The notes below the pieces were generated by a model that worked only from the letters and a program-made list of their open reading frames with translations, was not told the origin of the DNA and did no database searches. From assembly GCF_002252525.1 (NCBI RefSeq), contig NZ_NNRM01000046.1:62001-126000 (forward strand): DNA of 64,000 bases, written 5' to 3'. The DNA is from Brucella pseudogrignonensis. GTDB taxonomy: Bacteria > Pseudomonadota > Alphaproteobacteria > Rhizobiales > Rhizobiaceae. Both the position numbers and the translations under genes were made by a program. This document shows, piece by piece, positions 37,331 through 47,563 of this stretch. Position 1 is the first letter of the stretch; each line of letters opens with the position of its first letter.

Positions 37331-37439
37331 ACGTGCAACTTCTAGTGGATGGATTGGATGACACAGCTCTCAGTCCGTTGGGCGTTATGCATAGAGTGTG
37401 GTTACTCATATAGGAGAGCATCATTTTAGTCCATAAGTA

Positions 37440-37648
37440 AGCGATCCCTATAGCGTTGTGTTCTCCTCCTCCAGGTTTTCAGCCGTTTGGCTTTCGGCGC
37501 TTCCATGCTTCCGAACTTCGACTTCCATTTGTAGATGCTGGCATGGCGGACGCCGTGTTAGGGGCAAAGCTCCGAGACCGGTGTACCCCCCATCGTGCTT
37601 TTTCTGAATGCCGATGATCTAATCTTCTGTGAAACGGTCGGGTTTTAT
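37440..37648 (-). pseudogene. IS3-family orfA remnant
   Basis: The minus strand reads KPDRFTED-stop-IIGIQKKHDGG, then after a frameshift TPVSELCP-stop-HGVRHASIYKWKSKFG and SMEAPKAKRLK, matching the OrfA helix-turn-helix of IS3 elements. The start codon is ATA instead of ATG, two stops and two frameshifts are present. Only the orfA part survives. Confidence 0.75.
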
Positions 37649-37745
37649 TCTCTGGTCCTCCAAATTGACGTGCTCACGTTGAATTAGGTCATTCAGAACT
37701 AGAATTTTTCACTTATAATCCCTTATCTGGGAGAAGGAGCTTTCC

Positions 37746-37796
37746 TTGAAAGCATCAAAGTTTTCGGAAGCGCAGATTGCATTCGTTTTGAAGCAG
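37746..37796 (+). pseudogene. IS3-family (IS407-like) orfA fragment
   Basis: TTG 37746 opens LKASKFSEAQIAFVLKQ, the N-terminus of another IS3 group OrfA, preceded by GGAGAAGGAG. It is cut at 37796 where the IS427-group copy begins, showing that element landed inside it. Confidence 0.65.
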
Positions 37797-38649
37797 CTAC
37801 GTCGTAGACTCATAAACTGATGCACCAGATGCGCACGGCGATCAGTTTGACAGCAGCGAGGAAGTTGGCCGGATTTTTGTCGTAACGCGTTGCGATGCCA
37901 CGATAGTGCTTGATGCGGTTAAAGAAGCGTTCGACCAGATTTCTCTGGCGATAAACCCATGGCGAGAAGGCAAAGATCTCGCGGCGATTGGATTTGGGTG
38001 GAATGTTTGCCCATGCTTTTAGTTCTGCGGCTTTTTCCGGATGCCATCAGTATCGTAAGCTTTGTCAGCAAGCAGCGTGCCGCCTTCTTTGATGCACGCC
38101 ATGAGACCTTCAGCCTGCGAGCAATCAGCAACCTGACCACCCGTCAGGCAAAGATTGATCGGACGGCCTTCTGCATCAACAATTGCGTGGATTTTGCTTG
38201 TGAGGCCGCCCCGGGAACGTCCCATGCAACCATCGTCGGTATCCCCTTTTTTCCTGTGGCTTCGTGCTGGTGAACACGAACACAGGTGCTGTCGATCATA
38301 ACGATATCACCGTCATAGGCCTGAGAGACGGCCTCCAGCAATCGATCCCAGACACCAGCACGTCGCCAACGAACGAACCGGTTGTAGCAGGTCGTTGCAA
38401 CACCATAGCGCTCAGGGATTTCGGACCATGATGACCCGGTGCGAAACCGCCACAGAATACCATTGAGCACCATGCGATCATCAACGCGGGGCACGCCACG
38501 CGGTTTGCATGGCAACAGCGGCGCAATAATCGACCATTCCCGTTCTGTCAGTTCATAGCGGCGACGTGACATCAAGCTCCTCCAAATCCGAGCCCGTTGA
38601 ATCACTAGTCTATTCAAATAGCTAGTCTATTTATGAGTGCACGACCTAG
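37797..38649 (-). mobile_element. IS5 family element of the IS427 group, copy 1 (inactivated)
   Basis: 853 bp bounded by imperfect ~20-bp inverted ends (CTACGTCGTAGACTCATAAA at left; the right end reads CTAGGTCGTGCACTCATAAA on the minus strand). It is closely similar to the intact copy at 56452-57306. It is inserted on its left into an IS3 orfA and on its right into a third IS427 copy. Confidence 0.85.
37810..38572 (-). pseudogene. IS427-group transposase with a disrupted second half
   Basis: OrfA (ATG 38572) is open and contains ELTEREWSIIAPLLP and the YDGDIVMIDSTCVR catalytic region. The A AAA AAG heptamer at 38252-38246 would shift translation -1 into orfB (GRSRGGLTSKIHAI). OrfB then breaks in an A-run (T5 on the plus strand at about 38028-38032, where the intact reading requires three): the frame reads IRKKPQN and stops. 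The remaining DDE-domain portion (PWVYRQRNLVERFF region in copy 2) is out of frame, so this copy should be unable to transpose on its own. Confidence 0.8.
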
Positions 38650-39431
38650 GAAATGGGCGGGGTTCTTGTCATAGCGTGTGGCAGTACCACGATGGTGTTT
38701 GAGGCGACTAAAGAACCGCTCGACCAGATTTCTCGGACGATATACTCTTGGCGAGAACGCGAAGATGTCCTTCCGGTGGATTTTGGGTGGAGTATTGGCC
38801 CAGATTTTCCGCCCTACTGCTGTCTTCCGGATCGCATCGGTATCGTAGGCTCTACCCGCAAGCATCGTGCCGTCTGCCTTGATACGTTCAATGAGACCCT
38901 CGGGCTCACAGCAATCGGCAACCTGTCCGCCAGTCAGGCAAAGATTGAACAGGCGGCCTTCTGCATAACGATCGTGTGAATCTTGCTTGCGAGGGCGCTG
39001 CGCGAACGTCTAGGCAAACCATCGTCGTATCACCCATTTTCCTGTAGCTCCATGCTGATGAACACGAACAGAGGTGATATCGATCATCACGATGTCGCCA
39101 TCATAGGCCTCAGAGACAGCCTCGAGCAACCGATCTCAGATACCAGCACCACGCCCGTGAAAGAACCGATTGTAGAAGATTGCTGCAATACCATAGCGTT
39201 CAGGGATTTTGGACCACGACGAGCCAGTCTGCCCCCCAGCATCCCGTTGAGAACCATGCGGTCATCAACCCGTGGAACTCCGGGTGCCCAGCACGGCGAC
39301 CGGGTGTAACCATCGACCACTCTCGTTCTGTGAGCTCAAAGGGGCGTTGTGACATCAAATATGTCCAAATCCGAGGCCTTTGAATCACTAATTTATTCAA
39401 ATAACTAGACTATTTATGAGTGCACGGCTAG
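38650..39431 (-). mobile_element. IS427-group remnant, copy 3 (truncated and degenerate)
   Basis: Starts in the 3-prime part of an orfB (YRPRNLVERFFSRLKHHRG) where copy 1 inserted, and ends at a right terminus (39404-39431) like those of the other copies. OrfA is broken (ELTEREWSMVTPGRRAGH) and several stops interrupt the frame. It is more diverged than copies 1 and 2, so it is older. Confidence 0.75.
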
Positions 39432-39530
39432 CCCAGTTTCCCTAAAGGAGGCAGAAGGTTGAACAATCGGATGGTTCGAGAAGAATAATCCAACTGAATA
39501 ATATCCATGAACATTTCCTATAGCAAAATT

Positions 39531-39563
39531 ATCTATTTGAAATAGATCGCTATCGGATATAGC
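39531..39563. promoter_or_regulatory. Two tandem palindromes upstream of manB
   Basis: ATCTATTT-G-AAATAGAT (39531-39547) is a perfect 17-nt palindrome, followed at once by GCTAT-CGGAT-ATAGC (39549-39563). They lie 62-94 bp before the manB start in the 193-bp gap left of the sugar-nucleotide operon. They are plausible operators or hairpins; no regulator is identified. Confidence 0.4.
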
Positions 39564-39624
39564 AACCTTTTGGTTAGGTAGATATCCATGTTCCCCTTTG
39601 GGATGATTACAGCGAGTGGTAGTA

Positions 39625-41031
39625 ATGCAAGTAGCATTTGGAACCTCCGGGTTAAGAGGACCAGCGATTGAATTTACTGAAGAGCTTTGCGCGGCTTATG
39701 TCGGTTCATTCTTAGAAAACATGTCACATCGTTTCAAAATGCGTGAGGTTTATGTAGCTGCAGATCTTCGAGAATCTAGCCCAAGTATTGCTATGTCATG
39801 TTTAAAAGCAATCGATTTGCAAGGGAAGAAGGCGATTTGGGTTGGTAACGTTCCAACCCCTGCACTCGCTGCTTACGCAATGGCTCGTAATTCGCCGGCA
39901 ATAATGATAACGGGAAGTCATATCCCAGAAGCATACAACGGTATTAAATTCTATAGACCAGATGGTGAGTTCCTCAAGGAAGACGAATCTCCCGTACGTT
40001 CGCTAGCGAATGAGTTGTTAAGTAAGGGCAATATTGAGCAATCAGGTTCTCTAAGTTTACCTGAGCCCATTGCTGATCCTGCAGAAGAGTATGTTAGCCG
40101 TTTTCTCGATTCCTTTGGTCGCGATGCCCTGGCCGGAATGAAAATAGGTATCGATCTTCATTCCGCCGTGGGGCGGGATCTTCTCGTTCGCATATTTGAA
40201 GGCCTTGGCGCGGAGGTTCGTCCATTTCATAGAATGGAACGATTCGTTGCCGTTGATACAGAAGCGCTGGATCCCGCTGACTTGGAGAGGTCGCGCGAAT
40301 TTATTGTTGAGCACGGACTAGATGCCGTGGTGTCGACGGACGGTGATGGTGACCGACCTCTCGTCATTGATGATCAGGGAAAGCAGGTGAATGGAGATAT
40401 ACTGGGTATTCTGACAGCCCGGTATCTCGGTGCGAAAACTGTAGTTACGCCACTCAGTACGACAAGTGCTTTGGAAGAAAGCGGCTGGTTCGAAAATATT
40501 CGGAGAACACGGATTGGATCGCCCTATGTCGTGGCTGAAATGGCGTGTGCAGATGTTCATCCTGTCGTTGGTTTTGAGGCAAATGGCGGGTTTTTACTCG
40601 GCGATGATGTGATATTGAAGTCTGGCCTATTGCGCCGCCTGCCGACCCGTGATTCCGTTTTGCCAGCTGTGGCGGTTCTGGCGCAGGCGAAAGAGCAGGG
40701 CATGCGGTTGAGCCAAATGGTTGCGACACTTCCCTCCCGCTTCATGAAGGCTGATCGAGTCAAGGAAGTTCCTGCAGATCGCGCTATTCCATTTTTGCGC
40801 GCTATAGAAACGTCACAATCTTTCCGTTCTAGTTTCTCCTCCTTGATTGCCGCGCCGGAATCAATATCGACTGTGGACGGCGTGCGCATGGCGTTTGCGA
40901 ATGGCGATACGGTTCATTTTCGCCAGTCGGGCAATGCGCCGGAAATGCGGATTTACGTGGAAACGGATTCCGGGGAAAAGACCGAACGGATTTTGAGTGG
41001 GTTGATCGCAAAGCTTGCTGAGACAATCTAA
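39625..41031 (+). CDS. manB: Phosphomannomutase
   Basis: 468 residues. Interconverts mannose-6-phosphate and mannose-1-phosphate. The phosphoserine loop appears as MITGSHIPEAYNGIKFY (about residues 95-111) and the Mg2+ loop as STDGDGDRP; the C-terminal FRQSGNAPEMRIYVE is the sugar-phosphate binding loop. The catalytic site reads TGSHIP where most members have TASHNP. I use ATG 39625, three codons inside a GTG frame. It begins the GDP-mannose supply operon with manC and the AGE-family isomerase. Confidence 0.9.
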   Translation: MQVAFGTSGLRGPAIEFTEELCAAYVGSFLENMSHRFKMREVYVAADLRESSPSIAMSCLKAIDLQGKKAIWVGNVPTPALAAYAMARNSPAIMITGSHIPEAYNGIKFYRPDGEFLKEDESPVRSLANELLSKGNIEQSGSLSLPEPIADPAEEYVSRFLDSFGRDALAGMKIGIDLHSAVGRDLLVRIFEGLGAEVRPFHRMERFVAVDTEALDPADLERSREFIVEHGLDAVVSTDGDGDRPLVIDDQGKQVNGDILGILTARYLGAKTVVTPLSTTSALEESGWFENIRRTRIGSPYVVAEMACADVHPVVGFEANGGFLLGDDVILKSGLLRRLPTRDSVLPAVAVLAQAKEQGMRLSQMVATLPSRFMKADRVKEVPADRAIPFLRAIETSQSFRSSFSSLIAAPESISTVDGVRMAFANGDTVHFRQSGNAPEMRIYVETDSGEKTERILSGLIAKLAETI

Positions 41032-41057
41032 GACCTGCTCTTCGAAAGGAAGTTAAA

Positions 41058-42482
41058 TTGCGTGAAATGTTGATCAGGCCAGTTGTGTTGGCAGGCGGGA
41101 AGGGTACGAGACTGTGGCCAATGTCGCGCTCTCGACGTCCAAAACAGTTTCTGGCTCTGACTGGCGAACTCAGCCTATTCCAGATGACACTGAAACGGTT
41201 GTCTGACCCGAAGCGCTATTCCAAGCCGATCATTATAACGAACGCAGACTATCGGTTTCTGGTGGCGGAACAGGCACTGGAATGTGGTGTCGAACTTTCA
41301 GACGTTATTCTGGAACCGGTCGCCCGTAACACGGCACCAGCCATTGCTGCTGCAGCGCTGATTGCTGCAAAAGATGAGCCGACATTGATCCATGTCGTGG
41401 CGTCGGACCACAATATTGAGTTGGACGATGCCTATTTTCAGGCCGTTGATACGGCCAGCAATGCCGCTCGCGTGGGCCGCCTTGCCACTTTTGGGATTAC
41501 GCCGATTGAACCGGCGACTGGTTTCGGTTACATCGAAGCTGGCGAGCTGGAAGAAAGCGGAGCCTGCGCGATCAAGCGTTTCGTAGAAAAGCCGAAAGAA
41601 GAAGTCGCCCGCGAGATGCTCGCGAAAGGTGGCTTCTACTGGAACTCGGGGATGTTCCTGTTCCGCTCGGATGTTTTCCTGGACGAATGCAAGCGCCATG
41701 CACCGTCAGTGTATGAGGCTGCGGAGGCTTCAGTTTCTGCTGCACATCGCGATCTCGACTTCGTCCGCTTGGATAGTACAGAGTTCGAAAAGGCTCCCGA
41801 TATTTCTGTCGATTATGCAATTTTCGAGAAAACAAAGCTCGCTTCGGTCGTCCCGTCTCCGATCCGCTGGTCGGACCTCGGATCATGGGATGCTGTCTGG
41901 AAGGAAAGCAAACAGGATCAGGCGGGTAACGTTGCACGTGGACCGGTCAGTCTTCACAACACCAATAATTCACTGGTCTTGTCCGAAGGCGTCCATGTTG
42001 CGGTCAACGGTGTCGATGATCTGACGATTGTAGCCTCGGAAGATGCGCTCTATGTCGGCAAGCTCTCTGAAGCACAAGGTGTAGGCATGATCGTAAAGGC
42101 GCTGATGAAGCAGCCCGCCACGGCAAAGCTCGCCGAGGAACACCGAACTATTTATCGCCCATGGGGCGGGTATACTCACCTGCTTTCGGGTGATCGGTTT
42201 CAGGTAAAGCGTCTTTTCATCAAGCCGGGCAAACAGCTTTCTTTACAAAAGCATCACCACCGTTCTGAGCATTGGGTGGTCGTGCGCGGCGTGGCTGAAA
42301 TTGTAATCGATGACAAAAGTCTTTTCCTGTCGGAGAATGAATCCACTTACATCTCGCAGGGGGCAGTGCACCGAGTTTCGAATCCCGGGAAAATCCTGCT
42401 TGAACTGATTGAGGTTCAGACCGGAGCTTATTTGGGTGAGGATGATATCGTACGCTTTGAAGACGATTTCGGGCGCGTTTGA
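41058..42482 (+). CDS. manC: Mannose-1-phosphate guanylyltransferase / mannose-6-phosphate isomerase
   Basis: 474 residues. The N-terminal nucleotidyltransferase opens VVLAGGKGTRLWPMSR and binds GTP; EPVARNTAPAIA and FVEKP complete the site. The C-terminal cupin domain (from about 350: EEHRTIYRPWGGYTHL, HHHRSEHWVVV) is the isomerase half of type II PMI/GMP enzymes. The start is TTG 41058 with AAGGAAG 6 nt upstream; ATG 41067 is possible. It produces GDP-mannose for mannosyl transfer or for GDP-derived deoxysugars. Confidence 0.92.
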   Translation: MREMLIRPVVLAGGKGTRLWPMSRSRRPKQFLALTGELSLFQMTLKRLSDPKRYSKPIIITNADYRFLVAEQALECGVELSDVILEPVARNTAPAIAAAALIAAKDEPTLIHVVASDHNIELDDAYFQAVDTASNAARVGRLATFGITPIEPATGFGYIEAGELEESGACAIKRFVEKPKEEVAREMLAKGGFYWNSGMFLFRSDVFLDECKRHAPSVYEAAEASVSAAHRDLDFVRLDSTEFEKAPDISVDYAIFEKTKLASVVPSPIRWSDLGSWDAVWKESKQDQAGNVARGPVSLHNTNNSLVLSEGVHVAVNGVDDLTIVASEDALYVGKLSEAQGVGMIVKALMKQPATAKLAEEHRTIYRPWGGYTHLLSGDRFQVKRLFIKPGKQLSLQKHHHRSEHWVVVRGVAEIVIDDKSLFLSENESTYISQGAVHRVSNPGKILLELIEVQTGAYLGEDDIVRFEDDFGRV

Positions 42483-42514
42483 TCGTATCAATATTTCGTG
42501 ACGAAGGCCAGACG

Positions 42515-43687
42515 ATGAATGATGTGATTTCTAGACTTCAGGGGGACGTGGAGCGCTTGTCGTTGTGGTTACACAACGATGCTCTGCCTCTCTGGCTGTC
42601 TGCCGGTGTGGATGCACCGAGCAATGGTTTTTTTGAACGTGTGGGGCAAAACGGTGTCGCTACAGCTGCGGACAATCGGCGTTCGCGTGTTCATCCGAGA
42701 CAGATTTATTGTTTCGCAAAGGCTGGTGCCATGGGCTGGCCAGGCGCATGGGAGCAGACTGTCGAATCCGGAATAGACTATTATGATCGTGTTTACCGCC
42801 GGGAAGACGGATTTTACGGCAGTCTGGCCACTCAGAATGGCGAGATGATCGATCATACATTTGATCTCTACAATCAGGCATTCTCCGTTTTCGCCGCCGC
42901 ACAGATCGCTGTATCCATCCCGCATCGGTTCGATGAGATGCGGCAACGGGCGCTCGGCCTGATGAATGCGCTGATTGCCGATTATCATCATCCACTTGGC
43001 GGCTTTGAGGAAGCGAACCCGCCTAAGTTGCCCTTGTGCTCCAATCCGCATATGCATTTGTTCGAGGCCATGCTTGCGTGGGAAGTAGTGGATCCAGATA
43101 CATCATTCTGGTCGACATATGCCGATGAGATCGCCAACCTTGCCCTCATGAAGTTCATTGATGGCAAGACCGGCGCTTTACGCGAATTCTTCGATCATGA
43201 TTGGCGGCCATATCCGGGTGAAAAGGGTAGGGTGGTCGAGCCCGGTCATCAATTTGAATGGTCTTGGCTAATGGGCCAATGGGCTGATCGACGGCAGAAC
43301 GGCGACGCATTGAAAGCCGCCAAACGCTTGTTCCAGGTTGCGATTGATTATGGCATTTGCGCGCAGCGCAAAGTCGCTATCATGAGTCTTTATGACGATT
43401 TTTCCATTCATGATAGTCTTGCACGGCTCTGGCCGCAGACTGAATGGATAAAATCTTCGCTGCTTTTCGCTTCTCTGAGTGAGGGAGAAGAACGGGCTTA
43501 TTATCTGCAATCCGCCGTGCATGCCATGGATGCCTTGCGACCTTTTCTCGGCACGCCGATCAAAGGTTTATGGTACGACAAATGGCCGGAAGGCGGTGCG
43601 CTTCTCGATGAACCCGCTCCAGCCTCGACTTTTTACCATATTCTTTGCGCCTGCTATGAAGCGGAAAAAACGATATCAGCCCTTTAA
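42515..43687 (+). CDS. manA: AGE-family isomerase, probable mannose-6-phosphate isomerase
   Basis: 390 residues with the alpha/alpha-barrel motifs of the N-acylglucosamine 2-epimerase/mannose isomerase family: RVHPRQIYCFAKAG, HTFDLYNQAFSVFAAAQ, PCSNPHMHLFEAMLAW-like CSNPHMHLFEA, and EPGHQFEWSWLMG, which carry the conserved His residues. Its place directly after manB and manC makes fructose-6-phosphate to mannose-6-phosphate conversion the likeliest reaction. ATG 42515 has AAGG upstream; a longer frame overlaps manC. The cupin domain of ManC may duplicate this activity. Confidence 0.8.
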   Translation: MNDVISRLQGDVERLSLWLHNDALPLWLSAGVDAPSNGFFERVGQNGVATAADNRRSRVHPRQIYCFAKAGAMGWPGAWEQTVESGIDYYDRVYRREDGFYGSLATQNGEMIDHTFDLYNQAFSVFAAAQIAVSIPHRFDEMRQRALGLMNALIADYHHPLGGFEEANPPKLPLCSNPHMHLFEAMLAWEVVDPDTSFWSTYADEIANLALMKFIDGKTGALREFFDHDWRPYPGEKGRVVEPGHQFEWSWLMGQWADRRQNGDALKAAKRLFQVAIDYGICAQRKVAIMSLYDDFSIHDSLARLWPQTEWIKSSLLFASLSEGEERAYYLQSAVHAMDALRPFLGTPIKGLWYDKWPEGGALLDEPAPASTFYHILCACYEAEKTISAL

Positions 43688-43842
43688 CGGGGGTACATAG
43701 CAGCCTGGATATACATCGCAAATATACGCTTCCTCACACGGCGTATCGCAAGAGCCTGATATCATTACATTCATTATGATTCAGGCTCTGAGAAGATGAA
43801 CGATCAGATGTGCAGAGACGTGTATATTTGTAGTGGAGAAAC

Positions 43843-44952
43843 ATGCGAGTTCTGCATTTTTTTAAGACCTATTGGCCAGATACATTTGGCGGTATCGAGC
43901 GCACTATTCATGCCATTGTGAAGGGCTCTGACGAACACGGCATCGCGTCGGATGTTTTGTCTCTGAGTGCTAAGCCGCAAGAAAATACGCGAAGCTTCGA
44001 TGGTCACATGGCTTATAAAGCCAAACTCGATATCGAATTTGCTTCGACGGGGTTATCACGCGACGTGTTTTCGCGGTTCCGTGAATTAAGCAACAGGGCC
44101 GATATTATTCATTATCATTTCCCCTGGCCGATGAGCGATATCGTTCATGTGGGACTGCGTCCAGACAGGCCCACCATCGTGACCTATCATTCTGATATCG
44201 TAAAGCAGCGGATGCTCCTGCAGGTCTATCGTCCCTTGATGAATCGCTTTCTGGGCAGTGTAGACAGGATAGTGGCTACGTCGCCCAATTACCTTGCCAC
44301 CAGCGAGGTTTTGCAGCGTTTCAGAGATAAGACAACAGTTATACCGCTTGGTCTGGACGAAGCTGACTATCCTCGCGCTGGTGAAACCAGCAAAGCGCTC
44401 TGGCGTGAAAGGTTTCCTCGGCCCTTTTTCCTGTTTGTCGGTGTACTGCGTTATTACAAAGGATTGAGGACATTACTGGCAGCGGCGCGCAGTTCGAATG
44501 TCGATATAGTCATCGTGGGTGACGGCCCCATGAGGTCACAACTCATGGATTACGTGAAAGAGCACAGTCTTGCCCATGTTCATTTCGCGGGTGCGTTGCC
44601 AGATTCCGATAAGACTGCCCTTCTCGAATTGAGTTCCGGTCTGGTCTTTCCGTCACATCTGCGATCCGAAGCATTCGGTTTGTCGCTGGTGGAAGCATCC
44701 ATGTTCGGGAAACCCATGATTTCATGCGAAATTGGCACCGGAACAAGCTACGTTAATCAGAACGGGCAGACGGGAATCGTTGTGCCTCCGCAGGATCCAG
44801 AAGCATTGTCAAGAGCCATGCAGACAATTGCTAACGATGGAGAATTAGCGCAAACATTTGGATCGAATGCCAGAAAGCGTTATGTCGAACATTTCACGGC
44901 TGATAAAATGGCGCTAGAATATGTGAAGAATTATACATCTTTGGCGCGATAA
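43843..44952 (+). CDS. Glycosyltransferase family 4 (mannosyltransferase-like)
   Basis: 369 residues opening HFFKTYWPDTFGGIERTIHA, a signature shared with mannosyltransferases of ABC-dependent O-antigen loci (WbdC/WbpY/WbkA type). The donor site is SEAFGLSLVEAS. It stands alone between the GDP-mannose genes and the rmlACBD operon, with its own 155-bp leader. A role in adding early mannose or related residues is likely; the exact linkage is not predictable. Confidence 0.88.
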   Translation: MRVLHFFKTYWPDTFGGIERTIHAIVKGSDEHGIASDVLSLSAKPQENTRSFDGHMAYKAKLDIEFASTGLSRDVFSRFRELSNRADIIHYHFPWPMSDIVHVGLRPDRPTIVTYHSDIVKQRMLLQVYRPLMNRFLGSVDRIVATSPNYLATSEVLQRFRDKTTVIPLGLDEADYPRAGETSKALWRERFPRPFFLFVGVLRYYKGLRTLLAAARSSNVDIVIVGDGPMRSQLMDYVKEHSLAHVHFAGALPDSDKTALLELSSGLVFPSHLRSEAFGLSLVEASMFGKPMISCEIGTGTSYVNQNGQTGIVVPPQDPEALSRAMQTIANDGELAQTFGSNARKRYVEHFTADKMALEYVKNYTSLAR

Positions 44953-45045
44953 GGTAAGGTTGTTACTACCCTCTGGACGAGATTTACTGGTGCCGTTTCC
45001 GATACCCTGTACCTTCATATAAATGAAGATAGTGATGGAGCGTAG

Positions 45046-45930
45046 ATGAAAGGCATTATCCTAGCCGGTGGCAGTGGTACGCGTCTTTATCCCTTGACGA
45101 TAGCTGTTTCGAAACAACTCCTTCCGATCTATGATAAGCCGATGATCTATTACCCGCTGAGCGTACTCATGCTCGCGGGTATCAGGGATGTTCTGATCAT
45201 TTCGACGCCGCATGATTTGCCCCTTTTCCAAAAGCTGCTTGGGGATGGCAGTGAGTTTGGCATGAGTTTTTCTTTTGCGGAACAGTCGCAACCCAACGGT
45301 CTGGCGGAGGCCTTCATCATCGGTCGCCATTTTATCGGCAACGACAATGTGGCTATGATTCTTGGCGATAATATCTATTTTGGCGATGGCCTGTCCCATC
45401 TATGCGGAAGCGCTGCGCGCAATACCAAGGGCGGCTCGGTTTTTGCCTATCGGGTGGAAGATCCGCAGCGTTATGGTGTTGTCGAGTTCGACCGGGCTAC
45501 AGGTAAGGCAATATCGATTGAGGAAAAACCTAGTCGACCGAAGTCCTCATGGGCAGTCACGGGGCTCTATTTTTACGATAATGATGTTGTGGATATTGCC
45601 GCTTCGCTCAAACCTTCTGCACGCGGTGAACTGGAAATTACGGCAGTCAACAATATCTACCTTCAGCGCGGAGATTTGACGGTCAGACAGTTAGGACGGG
45701 GTTATGCCTGGCTTGATACTGGCACGCATGAAAGCTTGCAGGACGCATCGTCCTTTGTGCGCACAATCGAAAAACGGCAAGGTATCAAGATTGCTTGCCC
45801 CGAGGAAATCGGGTTCGAGAAGGGCTGGATCAATGGCGATGCCGTTCTTGAACGGGCGGAAAAACTTGGGCAGACCGAATATGCTGCCTATCTGCGTCGT
45901 CGTGTTGAGGAAATTGGAAGCGAACGATGA
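45046..45930 (+). CDS. rmlA: Glucose-1-phosphate thymidylyltransferase
   Basis: 294 residues; first step of dTDP-L-rhamnose synthesis. The nucleotide motif [17 protein letters not shown] at the N-terminus, [11 protein letters not shown] and [12 protein letters not shown]-like [16 protein letters not shown] and the [13 protein letters not shown] loop are all present and typical of RmlA. It heads a four-gene operon (A, C, B, D) with overlapping or short junctions. Confidence 0.96.
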   Translation: MKGIILAGGSGTRLYPLTIAVSKQLLPIYDKPMIYYPLSVLMLAGIRDVLIISTPHDLPLFQKLLGDGSEFGMSFSFAEQSQPNGLAEAFIIGRHFIGNDNVAMILGDNIYFGDGLSHLCGSAARNTKGGSVFAYRVEDPQRYGVVEFDRATGKAISIEEKPSRPKSSWAVTGLYFYDNDVVDIAASLKPSARGELEITAVNNIYLQRGDLTVRQLGRGYAWLDTGTHESLQDASSFVRTIEKRQGIKIACPEEIGFEKGWINGDAVLERAEKLGQTEYAAYLRRRVEEIGSER

Positions 45931-46478
45931 TCGCTCGTCCGTTGGAACTTGATGGTGTTCTGGAAATTATTCCGCGAAAAATTGGCGATGATCGTGGGTT
46001 CTTTTCGGAAGCCTATAATGCCAAAACGGTTGGTGCTGCTGGGATCAGTCTACACTTCGTGCAGGACAATCATTCGTTTTCTGCGGCGAAAGGCGTTCTG
46101 CGTGGTCTTCATTATCAGTTGCCGCCCTATACGCAGGACAAGTTGGTGCGTGTGATACGGGGAGCTATCCTCGATGTGGCGGTCGACATACGCAAAAGCT
46201 CTCCGACTTTTGGTAAGTGGATGTCACTGGAAGTCTCGGAAAAAAAATGGAACCAGATTCTGGTGCCGAAAGGTTTCGCACACGGCTTCATAACACTCGT
46301 TGAGAATACCGAGGTTATCTACAAGGTTACTGACTATTATGCACCTGCGCATGATCGCACGATAAGATTCGATGATCCGGCTATTGGCATTGATTGGCCT
46401 ATATCGCCTTCCGAAGTTCAACTCTCGGAGAAGGATCGGAACGCACCGCTTCTGGCCGACGCAGAAGTTTTTGCTTGA
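45927..46478 (+). CDS. rmlC: dTDP-4-dehydrorhamnose 3,5-epimerase
   Basis: 183 residues; cupin-fold epimerase of the third step. [18 protein letters not shown] contains the catalytic His and Lys region, and VPKGFAHGF the second conserved segment. Its ATG overlaps the rmlA stop by 4 bp; the stop is 8 nt before rmlB. Confidence 0.96.
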   Translation: MIARPLELDGVLEIIPRKIGDDRGFFSEAYNAKTVGAAGISLHFVQDNHSFSAAKGVLRGLHYQLPPYTQDKLVRVIRGAILDVAVDIRKSSPTFGKWMSLEVSEKKWNQILVPKGFAHGFITLVENTEVIYKVTDYYAPAHDRTIRFDDPAIGIDWPISPSEVQLSEKDRNAPLLADAEVFA

Positions 46479-46486
46479 GGAAGCAG

Positions 46487-47563
46487 ATGAACATTCTTAT
46501 TACAGGTGGTGCAGGTTTCATTGGTTCTGCAGTATGTCGCCATTTAGCCGTTGATCCAAAGGTCAATGTTATCAATATCGACAAGCTAACCTATGCTGGT
46601 AATTTAGCTTCGCTGCGTCAGATTGAAAACCATCCCAATTACAGCTTTCTTCAGGCGGACATCTGCGATGACACTGGCGTTCTGGAAGCGTTGCGTGCCA
46701 ATGATATCGATATTGTCATGCATCTGGCTGCTGAAAGCCATGTAGATCGCTCTATTGATGGTCCGGCCGCATTTATTGAAACCAATATTATCGGTACCTT
46801 CCGACTGCTGAATGCTGCTCTCGCTTACTGGCGTGAGCTGCCGGAACCGCGCAAGTCGGCGTTCCGGTTTCACCATATTTCGACGGATGAAGTGTTTGGC
46901 GATTTGCCATTTGATAGCGGCATCTTCACAGAAGAAACTCCGTATCAGCCGTCGTCGCCCTATTCGGCTTCGAAAGCTGCATCCGATCATCTGGTTCGTG
47001 CCTGGCATGAAACTTATGGCTTGCCGGTGGTGCTCTCTAATTGCTCAAACAATTATGGCCCGTTCCATTTCCCTGAAAAGCTGATCCCGCTTGTTATTCT
47101 TAATGCGCTCGATGAGAAGCCTTTGCCGGTTTACGGTGCAGGTGCGAATGTGCGTGACTGGCTCTATGTTGAGGATCATGCACGCGCGCTGGCTTTGGTC
47201 GCGACCACAGGCAAACTGGGCGAGAGCTACAACATTGGCGGACGCGCGGAACGCACCAATTTGAACGTTGTTGAGACAATCTGCGCCATTCTCGACAAGA
47301 AGCGTCTGCGTGCAAATGGCAAGAGCTATGCCGATCTGATTACCTTTGTGACAGATCGCCCCGGCCATGATCGCCGTTATGCGATTGATGCATCGAAGAT
47401 CGAGCGCGAACTGGGCTGGAAGCAGCAGGAAACATTTGAAACGGGCCTGGATAAGACCATTCAGTGGTATCTCGATAATGCATGGTGGTGGGAACCGATC
47501 CGCAGCGGAAATTATGCGGGCGAACGGCTTGGCAGTACTGTTTCGAAAGAGACAAAAGCATGA
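46487..47563 (+). CDS. rmlB: dTDP-glucose 4,6-dehydratase
   Basis: 358 residues; NAD-dependent SDR enzyme of the second step. The nucleotide motif [10 protein letters not shown], the catalytic [10 protein letters not shown] segment, and YSASKAASD (Tyr-x3-Lys) are clear. I use ATG 46487, preceded by GAGGAAG, not the longer frame inside rmlC. The stop overlaps the rmlD start (ATGA). Confidence 0.96.
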   Translation: MNILITGGAGFIGSAVCRHLAVDPKVNVINIDKLTYAGNLASLRQIENHPNYSFLQADICDDTGVLEALRANDIDIVMHLAAESHVDRSIDGPAAFIETNIIGTFRLLNAALAYWRELPEPRKSAFRFHHISTDEVFGDLPFDSGIFTEETPYQPSSPYSASKAASDHLVRAWHETYGLPVVLSNCSNNYGPFHFPEKLIPLVILNALDEKPLPVYGAGANVRDWLYVEDHARALALVATTGKLGESYNIGGRAERTNLNVVETICAILDKKRLRANGKSYADLITFVTDRPGHDRRYAIDASKIERELGWKQQETFETGLDKTIQWYLDNAWWWEPIRSGNYAGERLGSTVSKETKA

